Shown here: piece after piece, positions 22,602 to 34,178 of the stretch | How positions within the stretch are numbered: position 1 is the first letter of the stretch | Layout: each line of letters starts with the position of its first letter | DNA from: Lathyrus oleraceus | Taxonomy: Eukaryota; Streptophyta; Magnoliopsida; Fabales; Fabaceae | Direction of reading: 5' to 3' | Length of the DNA: 64,000 nt | Assembly: GCF_024323335.1 (NCBI RefSeq) | Contig: NC_066583.1 | Span: 413,552,031-413,616,030 of the forward strand | Program-made: the position numbers and the translations under genes | The notes under the pieces: generated by a model | What the model was told of the DNA's origin: nothing | Database searches by the model: none | The model's input: only the letters and a program-made list of their open reading frames with translations

Positions 22602-23559
22602 TGTAGCGGTAAGTTCTTGACCATCAAGCTATGGATAAACTTAACATCAATAAAACCAAAAGATAAGAAGTTTTCAAATCAAAACTAATAAAATGCCAGA
22701 GATTACAGGTAAGGGGGTTGGTTACATAGAGGGAAGGTGTTAGCATCCAAAGTGTCCTAGGTACTCATAGAGAGCCCTTTTTTATGTGTGTTTGTGTTTT
22801 TTTAGTATAAAATATGTTTGAGAAAAATAGAGTGCAGGGATGAGAAAATAATTCATTGATTATATTTTTATGTTTGACAAGACCTTCGGACTTGTGCCTA
22901 AGTACCAACATAAAAATGAGGGATCGAAACCTCGTAGTTCGTGGTATCAATTTTAAATGAGTGGAGTGCTTTTAATCAAAATTTAAATTAATAAAAACAG
23001 GCACAAAGGGCTTAAAAGTTTGAATGGGTGTTAGTTCTTTTTGTATTTTGAAATTTTAAGTCAATATTGTTAGGTTCATTTACAAATTTGATTAAGAAAA
23101 GAGTTTAAAAATGCAATGGCATAAGGCCAAAGTTTCTAATTTGAAATAAGGTCTAAGTTTGAAATCACAAGTAAAGAAAGTTTTTGAAAAGGGGGAGAGA
23201 TTTCGAAATTTAAGAAGTGGGAGGAGATGAAGAGACTAATCCTAAGCATAAAATTAAAAGTTAAGAGTTGAAAAGATCTGACCAATGGGATGCAATCCAA
23301 CAGACCAGAATGTCATAAAGAAAACCCACTTTCCCTTTGGACTTTGAATCAAGCAATAATCAGCAAGCAACTAATAATATCAAGCATCACGAAGATCACG
23401 ACATCAAATAAAGATGGCCACATCCAAGCAAGCAAATCCCATAGCTAGCGGTCTTCTTTTGTCTTCTCATGTACCAGATGAAATACTCCTTGGTTAACTC
23501 AGCACAAAGCATTAGATATAAGATCAAAATAACAATTGTATCAAGACCATGTTAATTGA
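22602..23559 (-). mobile_element. Ogre B 5' LTR, truncated
   Basis: It starts TGTAGCGGTAAGTTC (plus reading) next to the primer site and aligns with the first kilobase of the LTR at 26235 (GGTAAGGGGGTTGGTTAC, GTGTCCTAGGTACTC). It ends near 23559, where plus-strand integrase sequence of Ogre D starts, so at least 3 kb of the LTR is missing. Confidence 0.8.
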
Positions 23560-24550
23560 AGGTTACTATTGGCTGACAATGGAATCTGATTGCTGTAAGT
23601 ATGTGAAGAAGTGCCATAAATGTTAGATTTATGCGGATAAGATTCATGTACCGCCGACACGTCTTAATGTTATTTCATCCCCATGGCCTTTCTCTATGTG
23701 ACAAATTGATATGATTGGCATGATTTAGCCCAAAGCTTTGAACAAACATTGTTTCATCCTGGTAACTATTGATTACTTCACCAAGTGGGTTGAAGCATCA
23801 TCTTATGCTAATGTAACCAAGCAGGTTGTTGTCTAATTTATCAAGAATCATATTATTTTCCTATACGGTGTTCTAAGTAAGATCATTACTGATAATGGGT
23901 CAAACTTGAATAATAAGATGATGAAACAACTTTGTGATGACTTCAGGATTGAGCATCATAACTCTTCTCCTTACATACCTAAGATGAATGGGGTTGTTGA
24001 ATATGTGAATAAGAACATTAAGAAGATCATCCAGAATACGGTTGTGACGTATTAAGATTGGCATGAGATGCTCCCGTTTTCTTAACATGGATATCGTACA
24101 TTTGTCCGCACTTCAACATGGGCAACCCTCTTCTCTCTTGTGTATGGCATGGAAGCAGTTCTCCCTGTAGAGGTCGAGATCCCTTCAATGCAAGTCCTGA
24201 TGGAAGCCAGTTTATCTGAGGCTAAATGGTGTCAGAGCAGATATCATCAATTGAATCTAATTGAAGAGGAGAGAATGAAAGCCTTGTGTCATGGTCAGTT
24301 ATATCAAAAGATAATGAAGAAAGCATTTGACAAGAAGGTTCGACCTCGTGTATTTAGAGAAGGTGACCATGTGCTCAAGAAGATCCTGTCTTTCAACACT
24401 GATTCTAGGGGCAAGTGGACTCCTAATTATGAAGGCCCATATGTTTTTAAGAGAGCTTTCTCTGGTGGTGCCTTAGTTATTACAACTATGGATGGTGAGG
24501 AGCTCCCTCGTCCTGTGAATGCCGGTGTAGTCAAGAAATACTTCGCCTAG
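23560..24550 (+). pseudogene. Ogre D integrase, C-terminal part
   Basis: A plus-strand integrase fragment begins YYWLTMESDCCKYVKKCHKC, the HHCC zinc region, and continues through WPFSM, DYFTKWVEASSY, the catalytic-core ITDNGSN, NSSPY and GVVEYVNKNIKKII, ending in an open 136-codon block (24140-24550: MYGMEAVLPVEVEIP ... VNAGVVKKYFA). At least five nonsense changes (near 23622, 23700, 23836, 24053 and 24083) inactivate it. Some are simple transitions such as Trp to stop or Gln to stop, as expected of an old methylated copy. It is homologous to the minus-strand integrase at 47902-48789 but opposite in orientation. Confidence 0.9.
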
Positions 24551-25680
24551 AAAAATAAAAGAATAACTTGCTAGGTTGAAAACCCGAAAGGGCGGCTTAG
24601 CAAAACTGAGTGTCTCGGTGGATTGAAAACCCGAAAGGACGGTCCAGAAAAAAGTTAGAGACATAAACATAAAATAATCATTCCGGTAGATTGACCTTGA
24701 AAAGGAAAGCTAGGAAAAAGTTAGGGAATATGGCAAGTAACTGCATCAGGTCAGACTTGATCATTTGAAGCAACAATTCCTCTCCTAGGTTCCTGTTTCG
24801 TCATCCTCGACAGAAGTTCAGAACATAGTGGAATTCAAATTTGTTAGAGAAAATAATGGTCATTGTATTTCAACATAGCCCTTTCTATGTATTTACCATT
24901 TTTATAACTTTGTAATGATCCATGGAGTCACGTCATTCGCGGACTAGTATTCTATCAATAAAATGTGAGCCTTTTTCTCATTTGTTCGCTATTCTTATTT
25001 TGTTTCAGTTTATGAAATTTTATTTATCTTTTATGATAATTTTTAAAACAAAAACATTTAAATAATCATATTTTTAAAAATTTACAAAAAAAAAATATGT
25101 ATTTTCCTCGACTTGTGAATACAAAAGAGGAATGTTAATGGGAATCCCAAGGATGGTAAAATCCTGAAGAATGGAATTCCGTGACTTCCCCATGTAAGAT
25201 CATCTTTTACAATAGTCTCCGCAGGATCAGATTGCAAAAATGGTAGGATCCCTAACGAGTCTCTGCCAACATCTCCATCTTATTGAGATTAGCCGAGTAT
25301 CTGGTTGTACTGTGTTATCAGTCTTGTACCTTTGTGTTTGTTTTGTCAGCATAATCATACGCATGTGTACAATACCATAATGTTTATTTGCATATTTTGC
25401 ATCTTGCAATAAGTCCCTACCACTCTCTGGAACTTTTCCCCCCACAGAATGTGTGCGTCCTCTCTCCAATAGAGTGTCGACTTTAAGCAGAAAAAGTTTA
25501 TCCTTCCTAATTCCCCACCGAGTCTGATCCTCATTGAACATTTTGCTTCAGTTTTTCCCTTCAGGTCATTATCTGGATGGGATCAATCTCTCATTGAGTT
25601 CATTCCCTCATTGGATTGAGTCTTCTTTGACAGCTTCTCTCCAGTTCATTCCTGGTCTGAACTTTGGTCCTCCCTCTGAT
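24551..25680 (+). other. Ogre D 3' untranslated region
   Basis: No gene. Just after the integrase stop lie two near-identical 20-mers TTGAAAACCCGAAAGGGCGG (24577) and the same with one change (24623). They are also present downstream of the Ogre C integrase on the minus strand (47809-47876). The rest is AT-rich and leads into a tandem repeat. Confidence 0.65.
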
Positions 25681-26234
25681 TGGTTACCTTTGTTAAACTA
25701 TCACTTGGCAGGTAGTTGGTAATCATTCTGTTTGAGCTTATTACCTTTGTTAAGCTATCACTCAGCTGATAGTAGGTAATAGTTCCTTTTACCTCTGATT
25801 GATTACCTTTGTTAAGCTATCACCTGGCTGGTAGTTGGTAATCATTCTGTTTGAGCTTATTACCTTTGTTAAGTTATCACTCAGTTGATAGTAAGTAATA
25901 GTTCCTTTTACCTCTGATTGGTTACATTTGTTAAGCTCTCACTTGGCTGGTAGTTGGTAATCATTTTGTTTGAACTTATTACCATTGTTAAGTTATCATT
26001 CGACTGATAGTAGGTAATAGTTCCTTTTACCTTTGATTGGTTACCTTTGTTAAACTATCACTTGGCTGGTAGTTGGTAATCGTGTTTTTTGAGCTTATTA
26101 CCTTTGTTAAGCTATCACTCAACCAATAATAGGTAATAGTTCCTTTTAGCTCTGACTGGTTACCTTTGTTAAGATATCACTTGGTTGGTAGTTGGTAATC
26201 ATTTTGTTTGAGCGTATTACCTTTGCTAAGCTAT
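25681..26234 (+). repeat. 119-bp dimeric tandem repeat in Ogre D 3' region
   Basis: Units start at 25681, 25800, 25919, 26038 and 26157, exactly 119 bp apart. Each contains two related halves of about 60 bp, one with TCACTTGGCTGGTAGTTGGTAAT and one with TCACTCAGCTGATAGTAGGTAAT, so the array is a two-monomer higher-order repeat. It is cut at 26234 by the insertion of Ogre C. Tandem repeats in the 3' regions of Ogre elements are known sources of satellites. Confidence 0.9.
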
Positions 26235-29200
26235 TGTAGCGGGAAATTCATGATCATCAAGCTATTGACAAGCTAGAGATCAATTAAAAAGAGTCGCCAC
26301 CGCGCTTTTATTCTTTCCAAGGGAAAAGGGAAAAAGTACGAACAAAACCCAATTAGTAAGTAGTTTTCAAATAAAAAATAATAAAAATCAGAGATCACAG
26401 GTAAGGGGGTTGGTTACACAGAGGGAAGGTGTTAACACCCAAAGTGTCCTAGGTACTCCTAGGGAGCCCTCTTTGTGTGCATATCTATTTTGTACAAAGT
26501 GATGTTTACAAACAAATAGAATGGGGGGATGAGAAAAGAATTCATTAATTATATTTTTGTGTTTGACAAGACCTTTGGTCTTGTGCCTACGTACCAACAT
26601 ATAAATGAGGGATCAAAACCTCGTAGTTCGTGCTATAAATTTCAAAATGAGTATGTTGGTTTTAACAAAATTTAATTTTGAAAGGCACACAAGCCTGAAA
26701 ATGGTTTGAATGAGTTAGTTATTTTTGGCTTTTTGAAAGTTTAAGTCAAGTATAGTTAAGTCTATTTACAAGTTTGATTTAAGAAAAGAAGTTTGAAAAT
26801 GCAATGGCATAAGGCCAAAGTTTCTATCTTTTTGCAAAAGGGGTCAATGTTTAGAACAAAAGTAGTTCACACAAAGAAGGTTTTGAAAATGGAGGTAGAG
26901 ATTTTGAAATTAAAGAAATGAGGAGAAGATGAAGAGACTACTCTATGCACAAAAATTAAAAGTTTAAAGTTTAAAAGATTTGACCAAATGGGAGCAATCT
27001 AATAAACAAGTATGTCAATAGAAACCCAAAATTCCCTTGGACTTTTAGAATCAAGCAACACACAAATGCACAATTATATCAATCTTGAAGAGCAAAGGCA
27101 TCAAATAAAGATGGCCTCTTCCAAGCTTATCCACTTCATGATCTTCTTCAAAATAGCCTATGTAGCAGATGGATTCCACAAGTTACAGGTTCAACATAAC
27201 AGCTTAATAATGATTAATGTTGCAGATGAACTAGAGAGATCTTGAATGATGTATCAGATGAATTTCAAATTGCAAGTACTTGGTTCTTCAACAAATTGGC
27301 ATTGGCCAAGTCCATTAGCAAAGGAGAGTTGCCTAAGTTCTAAGTCCAATTGGGCAAGATCAAACCAACAGTCCACTAAAAAAGTCTTTTAGGGTTTTTG
27401 TTACTATTATGTACATTAATGGTCAAAGACCACACAAACAAACAAAGTATATACAAACAAAACAATATCACACAATATGGTCCAAATGGACAAAGTGAAA
27501 ATTACACTAACATAAACAATTAGAATGATATGTATAATGGCAAATGATAATAGAATACTAAAAGTAAATTGCATTAAAAGTAAATTGCATTAAAAGTAAA
27601 TTGCATTAAAAGTAAAAGCTTGAAAGTAAAAGTTAATAGTTAGTAAGTTAGTAGTTAGTTTTGTTTTTCTTTTTGATTTCAAGACATTCTTTGGAGAACA
27701 CTCAACCCACTTGCCACAAGCATGGATCCTTGAACCAAAACATATTCCAAAGGAAGGAAAGAAGGCCAACTTTCCATACAAAACCATGGAAGAGGGGAGA
27801 CTCACAATCCAACTAACTAGAATGCTTATGCCTTTTATATCACAAATTTAGCGCTATGTTAAGCAATCGTAATTGGACTTATATAGAAGTCACAACTATT
27901 TGAGGTCGGGTAATAGACTTTTGGTGTTAATGCATGTAAGAGACATAGTATTATGAACTATGCTCATTAAACATACCACACACAAAAAATATGCAAAAGG
28001 TGTGGCCTAATCTCATCCATACTCATGTTAATCTTTCAACCAACTAGCATTAGGACTTTGAGATGTCATTGGCCAAATGGAAATGAATGGATGAAGAAGG
28101 GGAATTAGATAAAGAGGGAAAGGGATAAATGAGATCACAAATTGGTCAAAGGAGGATTTTTACCAAATTAATATTATTCATTCATTTTGGGTGATGGAAT
28201 GCATATTCCATCAATCCCCTAAATCCAATAATATTAACTTGACAAAGTCAAATCAACCTTGACTAAGGCCTAACAACAAATAAGAAACTCAATTAAGTCA
28301 ATCCAAATGGTCAACAAAATTAAAATGGCATTTATTCAATTAAAAATAGTAAAATAATGCATTAAATTTAAATATGTTTTGTCCAAATCCTAAAATCTCA
28401 TCAAAACACCAAATAAATGGCCATGAGATTTATCATAGGTCAAACAAGGTCAAAGGACCTTGGAGAAAAAATTTCATAATTTATGGACACTTAAAAATAT
28501 TTTTAAACAATTAAAAACAAATGCAAAATCAATTAATTCATGAAAAATACTAATAATGATCCAAAAAATAGTTTTAATTCAGAATATGAAATAGAAAAAT
28601 ATTTGAAATTTTTTGGTGAAAGTCCCATATTTTTTGGATCAATATTGAATTTAATATGAATTATTGAATAAAATGCAATTAAAATAAAATTCAGGAAATG
28701 CTAAATTACGTGGACCATCAGATCTCCCTCATTAACTGAGGTGGCAAATCTGATGATCCAAAATACGCGTTCCACCAATGTCCTAGTCAACTGCGTGGCA
28801 AATGAAGTAATCAACATCAACGCTCCAGATTATAACGTGGGACTTGGATCAAGTGGTTCAGAGGTGAGACACCTCATCGTCGGAGCCAGAGCTCCGATCA
28901 TCTTCCCCGATGAGCTCCACCGGTCTGGTTAAGATGAACCATCACCAAAATAATAAACAGGGACACGATCTTAAAGAAAAAACATCACTGAGCACGAATA
29001 TCAACTCCAATTCATCCAATTCCAAATATATTAAGAGATATGTGGAATTGAAAAATGAGGTTCATGACCTGAGTTGCTTCGATTTGGCCTCAAAGTAACT
29101 CAATCTTCTTGCCTACATTGGTAGGACTTCAGACAACTCAAGAATCAATGGAATTGAGCAACAAATTGAGAGAATCGAAGAGTTTAAAATTTCTGCAAAT

Positions 29201-30645
29201 TACCTTCAATGGAGGTTTGAACTTGCTAGATCTTGATCTGAATTATGCTTGGCTTCACTTCACTTGCTTGTAGGAGAGGAATGGAAAGGCTTAGAAGAAA
29301 TGGATTCCTGGAGAATTGAATTCCAAAACAGTGGAGATTCAAGCTCAAATTCAAATGAATTTATTAGGGTTATCCTATGAGAGTGAAGGGTTTTCAATGG
29401 GGATTCAAAGCTGGTGTGATGTGTGTTAATTCTGAGCAAATGCAGTTGTATATATAGCCAAATCCATGTGATATTTGCACACTCTTTTCACTTTCCAATT
29501 TTGGTAAAATGATGATAGCATGGTGCATGGGCGCGCATAGGCCCATGAAATGATAGCTGATAGTCCAAATTTGAAGTTTAGATGCTTTGGAGATGGATTG
29601 GATTGCAAGGCAAATGTGCATTGTTGTTTGAAGTTGATCCATGCCAAATGATATCAGCCTGTTTAAGCCATGCGCAACCTATGCATTTCAAGTCCAAAAT
29701 GAATGAATTTGAACTCTTTGGAAAGGTGAGATCAAGAGGAATAAGTTTGATGTTGAACACTTTTTAATTTGGAGCTTGGAACTTGTAGTAATTTGAGGTG
29801 GAAGTTTGGAAAAATTTGACATATCAAATATTTTCTAAGTATCAAGCCATATGTCTCAATATTTCACCTTGCTTAACTTTTTATGGGAGCTTCAAATGAG
29901 AAACGTGTCTTCATCAAAGTTGTAGCTCTCTCAAATTCATTCAAAATGGTCACAAATTTCATGTCATTTGGATTTATAATGTTAGATTTATGCATTTTTG
30001 AAGTTTGAAAAAATCATTTGATCAATGGTATAGGTCAAAAGTGACCTATAATGTAGCCTCATATCACATGTTCAAAGAAGTTGAGTTAGCTTCCACTCCA
30101 AACATAAACGTTTAATTAGACACATTGAATTTAATTGTGAAACTTGGAAATATTTCATCTCAAAAAAATTGAGCAAGTTATGGCCTTGGGAAGTTGACTT
30201 TCAAATTAGGGTTTAGACAAAATAGCCTATAATGTTTCAACATAGAAAATGATTTTCCTTGAAAAACTAGCTCTAGGTCTTAACATGAAAGTTGTTTATA
30301 ATGTAATTTAGAGTAAGTTTTCTCTTGGAATCAGTTTCATGTGGTGAAAAGTGTAGGAGATAGGGTCTAGGAAGACCCAGTTTTGATCAGATGAATTCAT
30401 CTGGCCAACCACCATCAACCAACTTGCTAACTTCCAATTCTCTGGACTTTCTTGGCTCATGGTAGACAATATATGCATAAGATGATGAATTTGAAGTGTA
30501 CCTTGAGAAATTTTATCAATTGGTGAGATAGCTTGTTGGAGAAGTTACTCAAGATACCCAATCAAACTAGGGTTTCCAAGGCAAATCACCCTCAAACTCT
30601 TCAAGCAAACTTGATCAATATAACAATGGAAAGAGGGACTTATGC
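26235..30645 (-). mobile_element. Ogre C 3' LTR
   Basis: It starts TGTAGCGGGAAATTC (plus reading) at 26235 and aligns with the LTRs at 10303 and 22602. No primer site lies at this edge, as expected of a 3' LTR on the minus strand. A TATA-like CTATATATAC lies at 29448-29459 (minus). The other edge is not clean: similarity to the Ogre A LTR fades after the GGGTTTCCAAGG-like block near 30570, and no TG...CA terminus is visible before 3'-region repeats begin, so its outer few hundred bases may be lost. Small open frames within are not considered genes. Confidence 0.75.
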
Positions 30646-32114
30646 GTAGGCTAGACTATGACTGAAAACTACTGGGGACTAGAGGAATTCCATATAACAA
30701 CGGAAATACTCAGTCGGGGAAATAAAAACAACGCCTGCAGGGAATACGAACAAGTCAGGATAAAACTGAAATACTCGACTCGTGGAGGGGAACAACGATT
30801 TCACTATGGAAATGCGCACTCAACTCAACTGGGGAGAAAAAATTCAACACAGGAGGAGCAGAAATCTATTATCTACTACCTGTTACTGGGTAAGGAGATA
30901 ATAAAATTCTGACAGAGAGAACATCCGTCATCGGTTAAGATGAACATATCAAGGATGACTCGTTGAGGAAAATCCAGGAGGGAGTATTCATTATCGGTTA
31001 CTGGGTAAGAATAGCCTTGCTGGGCAAAACTGCAAAAAAGTAGGATTTACAACTACCAGTTACTGGGCAGAAGACCAAGGGTGAGAGTATCCGTCATCGG
31101 TTACGATGAACATATCAAGGATAAACTCAACAGGGAAGAAAATTCGTCACCGGTTAGGATGAACATATCAAGGATAGACTTTCCTGGGGATGTCAAGGAG
31201 GATACCCGTCATCGGTTAGGATAAACATATCAAGGATATACCAACTGAAAAAAAAGGGGAATTACATCTATCGAAAACTGGATAGAAAATCGTCGAAGAG
31301 AAAAATCCGTCACCGGTTAAGATGAACATATCAAGGATTAACTCTGCGAGGGGACAAAGTAGGATTTACAACTATCGATTACTAGATAGAAGACCAATCA
31401 AAGAGAAAATCCGTCACCGGTTAAAGTGAACATATCAAGGATAGACTCTGAAATGGGAAAAAAAGTAGGGATTACATCTATCAGTTACTGGATAGAATAC
31501 CAAAGAAGAGAAAATATGTCACCGATTAAAGTGAATATATCAAGGATAGACTCCACGGGATAAGAAAAGATATTCGTCACCGGTTAGGATGAACATATCA
31601 AGGATATACTTCTCGAGGAATGGATCCACTAGGGATTCTGCTGAGGAGCAAAAGGGTACTTTTGCCGCGTATTGGGCAAGAAGTAACAAACCACAAACTA
31701 AGAAGAATATTACCAGTTATTGGGTAATAGACTCTTAGGGGACCAAGATATATATCTAGGTAAGACCTAGAAAGAAAAAGGTCAATCAAGACTCAACATA
31801 GTGAGGACATAACTCAAGGGGAGTAATTCCATCTAGAAAATTTGCTGGGGAGGAAACTGAAATAACAATCATCCACGAGGAAATGAACTCAGTGGGGAAA
31901 TAGAGAAAGGTTAAAGTGTTTTCTGCTTAGGGGCTGACACTCTACAATTGAAAGAGGACAAACACCAAATTTGGTATGGGGATAAAGTACCGCCATAAGA
32001 GAGAATGAAAATCTCAAATAAATCAAAATTGAAGATGCAGGATATGCAAATCATGAATTTATATGAACGTATATGCGTGTATATATATATATATGGTGAT
32101 TATGCTGACAAAAT
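30646..32114 (-). repeat. Ogre C 3' region with degenerate minisatellite
   Basis: No gene. The plus-strand phrase CCGTCACCGGTTAGGATGAAC ATATCAAGGATA recurs about eight times with variation (near 30930, 31090, 31145, 31210, 31310, 31410, 31515, 31575). It alternates with a second phrase resembling ACAACTATCAGTTACTGGATAGAAGACC. Spacing is irregular, about 50-110 bp. A short TA dinucleotide run lies near 32079-32094. The segment continues at 46749 on the other side of the Sire element. Confidence 0.75.
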
Positions 32115-33213
32115 TGTTGATTCTAGGTGTTGGCAGCAATTTTGGTAAAACAAAGAGTGTTCACAAGATGTATTGTGTGATATCTTAACATGAGATATCC
32201 TATGTACCTGCTGGAGTTGACGAACATATGCAAGCAGGATTGTTTCAGAATGCCACTTACAATGCTAAGGCTTCTGATATTGGATGTACCTGCTGGAGCT
32301 AAATTAGAAGACATATGCTGCAGGACTGTTTCAGTTGACATACTCATTGTCATGGTAACTGATATGGCTGTACCTGCTATAAAAGGAAACTGGATTATGC
32401 AGGATTTTTCCAGATGTCAGACCCGATGTCATGACATCCTGTACACATAACATTCAGTATGAATGTCTGGTGTTTTGTGATTGCACAATTAGTGGCAATC
32501 ATTGAATGATTAAAGATATGGCTAGATGGCGCATTCTATCAGGGATATCAACCAGATTTGTTTATTTTCCAAGGAGATCTTTACAGCTGATATGAAAAAA
32601 TTTGATTGGAAAATATATTTAGGGTTTTCAAGTTGTCCAATGTTTCTATAAAAAGGGACTTAGAAAACCTGATTTTACACACAACCAAGACTGAGCGAAA
32701 TTTAGAGAGAGAGCTAGGGTTTGTGTCTGTAGGTCATTCAAGTCATCCATAGATGATTGAATTGGACTGATTTGTCTTCTTGATCAAAGCTTTGAAGCAA
32801 GATCAAGAGTGTGTCTTCTTGATTGAAACTGTGAAGTAAAATCAAGAATATTGTAATTGAAAAGTATTTTCTTTTCACAAGGGATTGTTGTTTAAAATCA
32901 TGGGTGTGTGATTGTAAGGGAAGTGAGTGGGTTCTCATATCTAAGAGTGCTTAGGTAGAAATTGCACGGGTAGAGATTAGGTGAGAAAGACTGTAACTTG
33001 GTGAAGTGTACGGATAGTCTTTGAACTAATTCTATTATAGTGAATTTCCTTCCTGGCTTGGTAGCCCCCAAACGTAGGTGAGTTGCACCGAACTGGGTTA
33101 ACAATTGCTTGTGTTGATTGATTTACAATTCTGTTTAATTATCCATTGTTTATTAACAGATATTAGTGTCGTGACATTACCCTCGACATCTTATATCTGA
33201 TACCAGAATTTCA
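32115..33213 (+). repeat. Sire element 5' LTR
   Basis: Opens TGTTGATTCTAGG and ends GAATTTCA, with the primer site three bases further on. A TATA box TATAAAAAG lies at 32647-32655. The 3' LTR has the same length, 1099 bp. Confidence 0.93.
32647..32655 (+). promoter_or_regulatory. TATA box of Sire 5' LTR
   Basis: TATAAAAAG about 530 bp into the LTR, repeated exactly in the 3' LTR at 46182-46190. It is followed by GGGACTTAG and then a transcribed-looking leader. Confidence 0.6.
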
Positions 33214-33216
33214 ATT

Positions 33217-33228
33217 GGTATCAGAGCA
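33217..33228 (+). promoter_or_regulatory. Sire primer binding site (tRNA-iMet)
   Basis: TGGTATCAGAGC, the standard initiator-Met primer site of plant copia elements, three bases after the LTR end. Confidence 0.93.
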
Positions 33229-33280
33229 GGCATCCTGCTCTGGCTCTGGGTGAGATCTAGGGAGAATACTTTCTGGCACA

Positions 33281-34178
33281 ATGGAGAGGGATGGAGGATC
33301 TGTTCATAGGCCACCTATTTTGGATGGTTCTAACTATGACTATTGGAAACCAAGAATGGTAGCCTTTTCAAAATCCCTTGATAACAAGGCTTGGAAAGCT
33401 GTGCTAACAGGTTGGGTGCATCCTGTCATTACTAAAGAAGGAGTAGCCACCACAGAGAAGAAGCCTGAAGAACAATGGTCCAAGGAAGAGGATGATCTGG
33501 CCCTTGGGAATTCAAAAGCTTTGAATGCCATCTTCAATGGAGTGGACAAGATTATTTTCAGGCTGATCAATAACTATGAAATAGCCAAAGAGGCTTGGGA
33601 CATTCTCAAGACCACTCATGAAGGCACATCCAGGGTAAAGATGTCTAGACTTCAGCTGCTCACCTCCAAGTTTGAAAACTTAAGAATGAAAGAAGATGAA
33701 AATATTCATGAATTCTTCATGAGCATCCTTGAAATTGCCAATGCCTCTGGAGATTTGGGCGAGAAGATGTCAGATGAAAAGCTGGTAAGAAAAATATTAA
33801 GATCACTTCCCAAGAGATTTGCTATGAAAGTCACAACCATAGAAGAATCTCAAGACATCTCAAATATGAGAGTGGATGAGCTAATTGGGTCCCTCCAAAC
33901 ATTTGAGATGGGAATATGTGATGGAGCTGAAAATAAGGCCAAGAGCATAGCATTTATGTCTAACACCAAAGAGGAAGATGAGGTAGGTGGTCAAGATATT
34001 GATGGGGACTTGGCAAATGAGATAGCAATGCTGGGAAGACAGTTCAACAGATTACTGAAAAGGGTAGATGTCAGAGCTAAGGGCAATCTCAAAAACATCA
34101 TACCTGACATTAATAAACCCAACAACTTAGGTAAGACCACAAAGTATGAAGAAAAGCCCAAAGAAGTTCAGTGCTATG
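33281..34178 (+). pseudogene. Sire gag, interrupted by inner copia
   Basis: The start at 33281 (MERDGGSVHRPPILDGSNYDYW) is the first ATG after the primer site. The UBN2/retrotran-gag type region follows: LALGNSKALNAIFNGVD, FRLINNYEIAKEAWDILKTTHEGTSRVKMSRLQLL and FENLRMKEDENIHEFFMSILEIA. Just before the break comes VQCY, the first Cys of the zinc knuckle. The inner copia is inserted after base 34178, and the knuckle continues at 41338 (ECNGYGHIKTEC). The two coding parts add up to a multiple of three once the 5-bp target duplication is counted once. The apparent stop near 34189 lies in the inserted LTR. Confidence 0.92.

Noticed and set aside
28741..29098. Two overlapping plus-strand open frames in the Ogre C LTR
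   Set aside because: They lie in the LTR and correspond to noncoding LTR sequence in copy A; no family match.
30900..31640. CRISPR-like regular repeats
   Set aside because: Repeats are degenerate, spacing is irregular and the DNA is plant nuclear; they are Ogre 3'-region minisatellite copies.
32079..32094. TA dinucleotide run
   Set aside because: An ordinary short microsatellite with no further signal.
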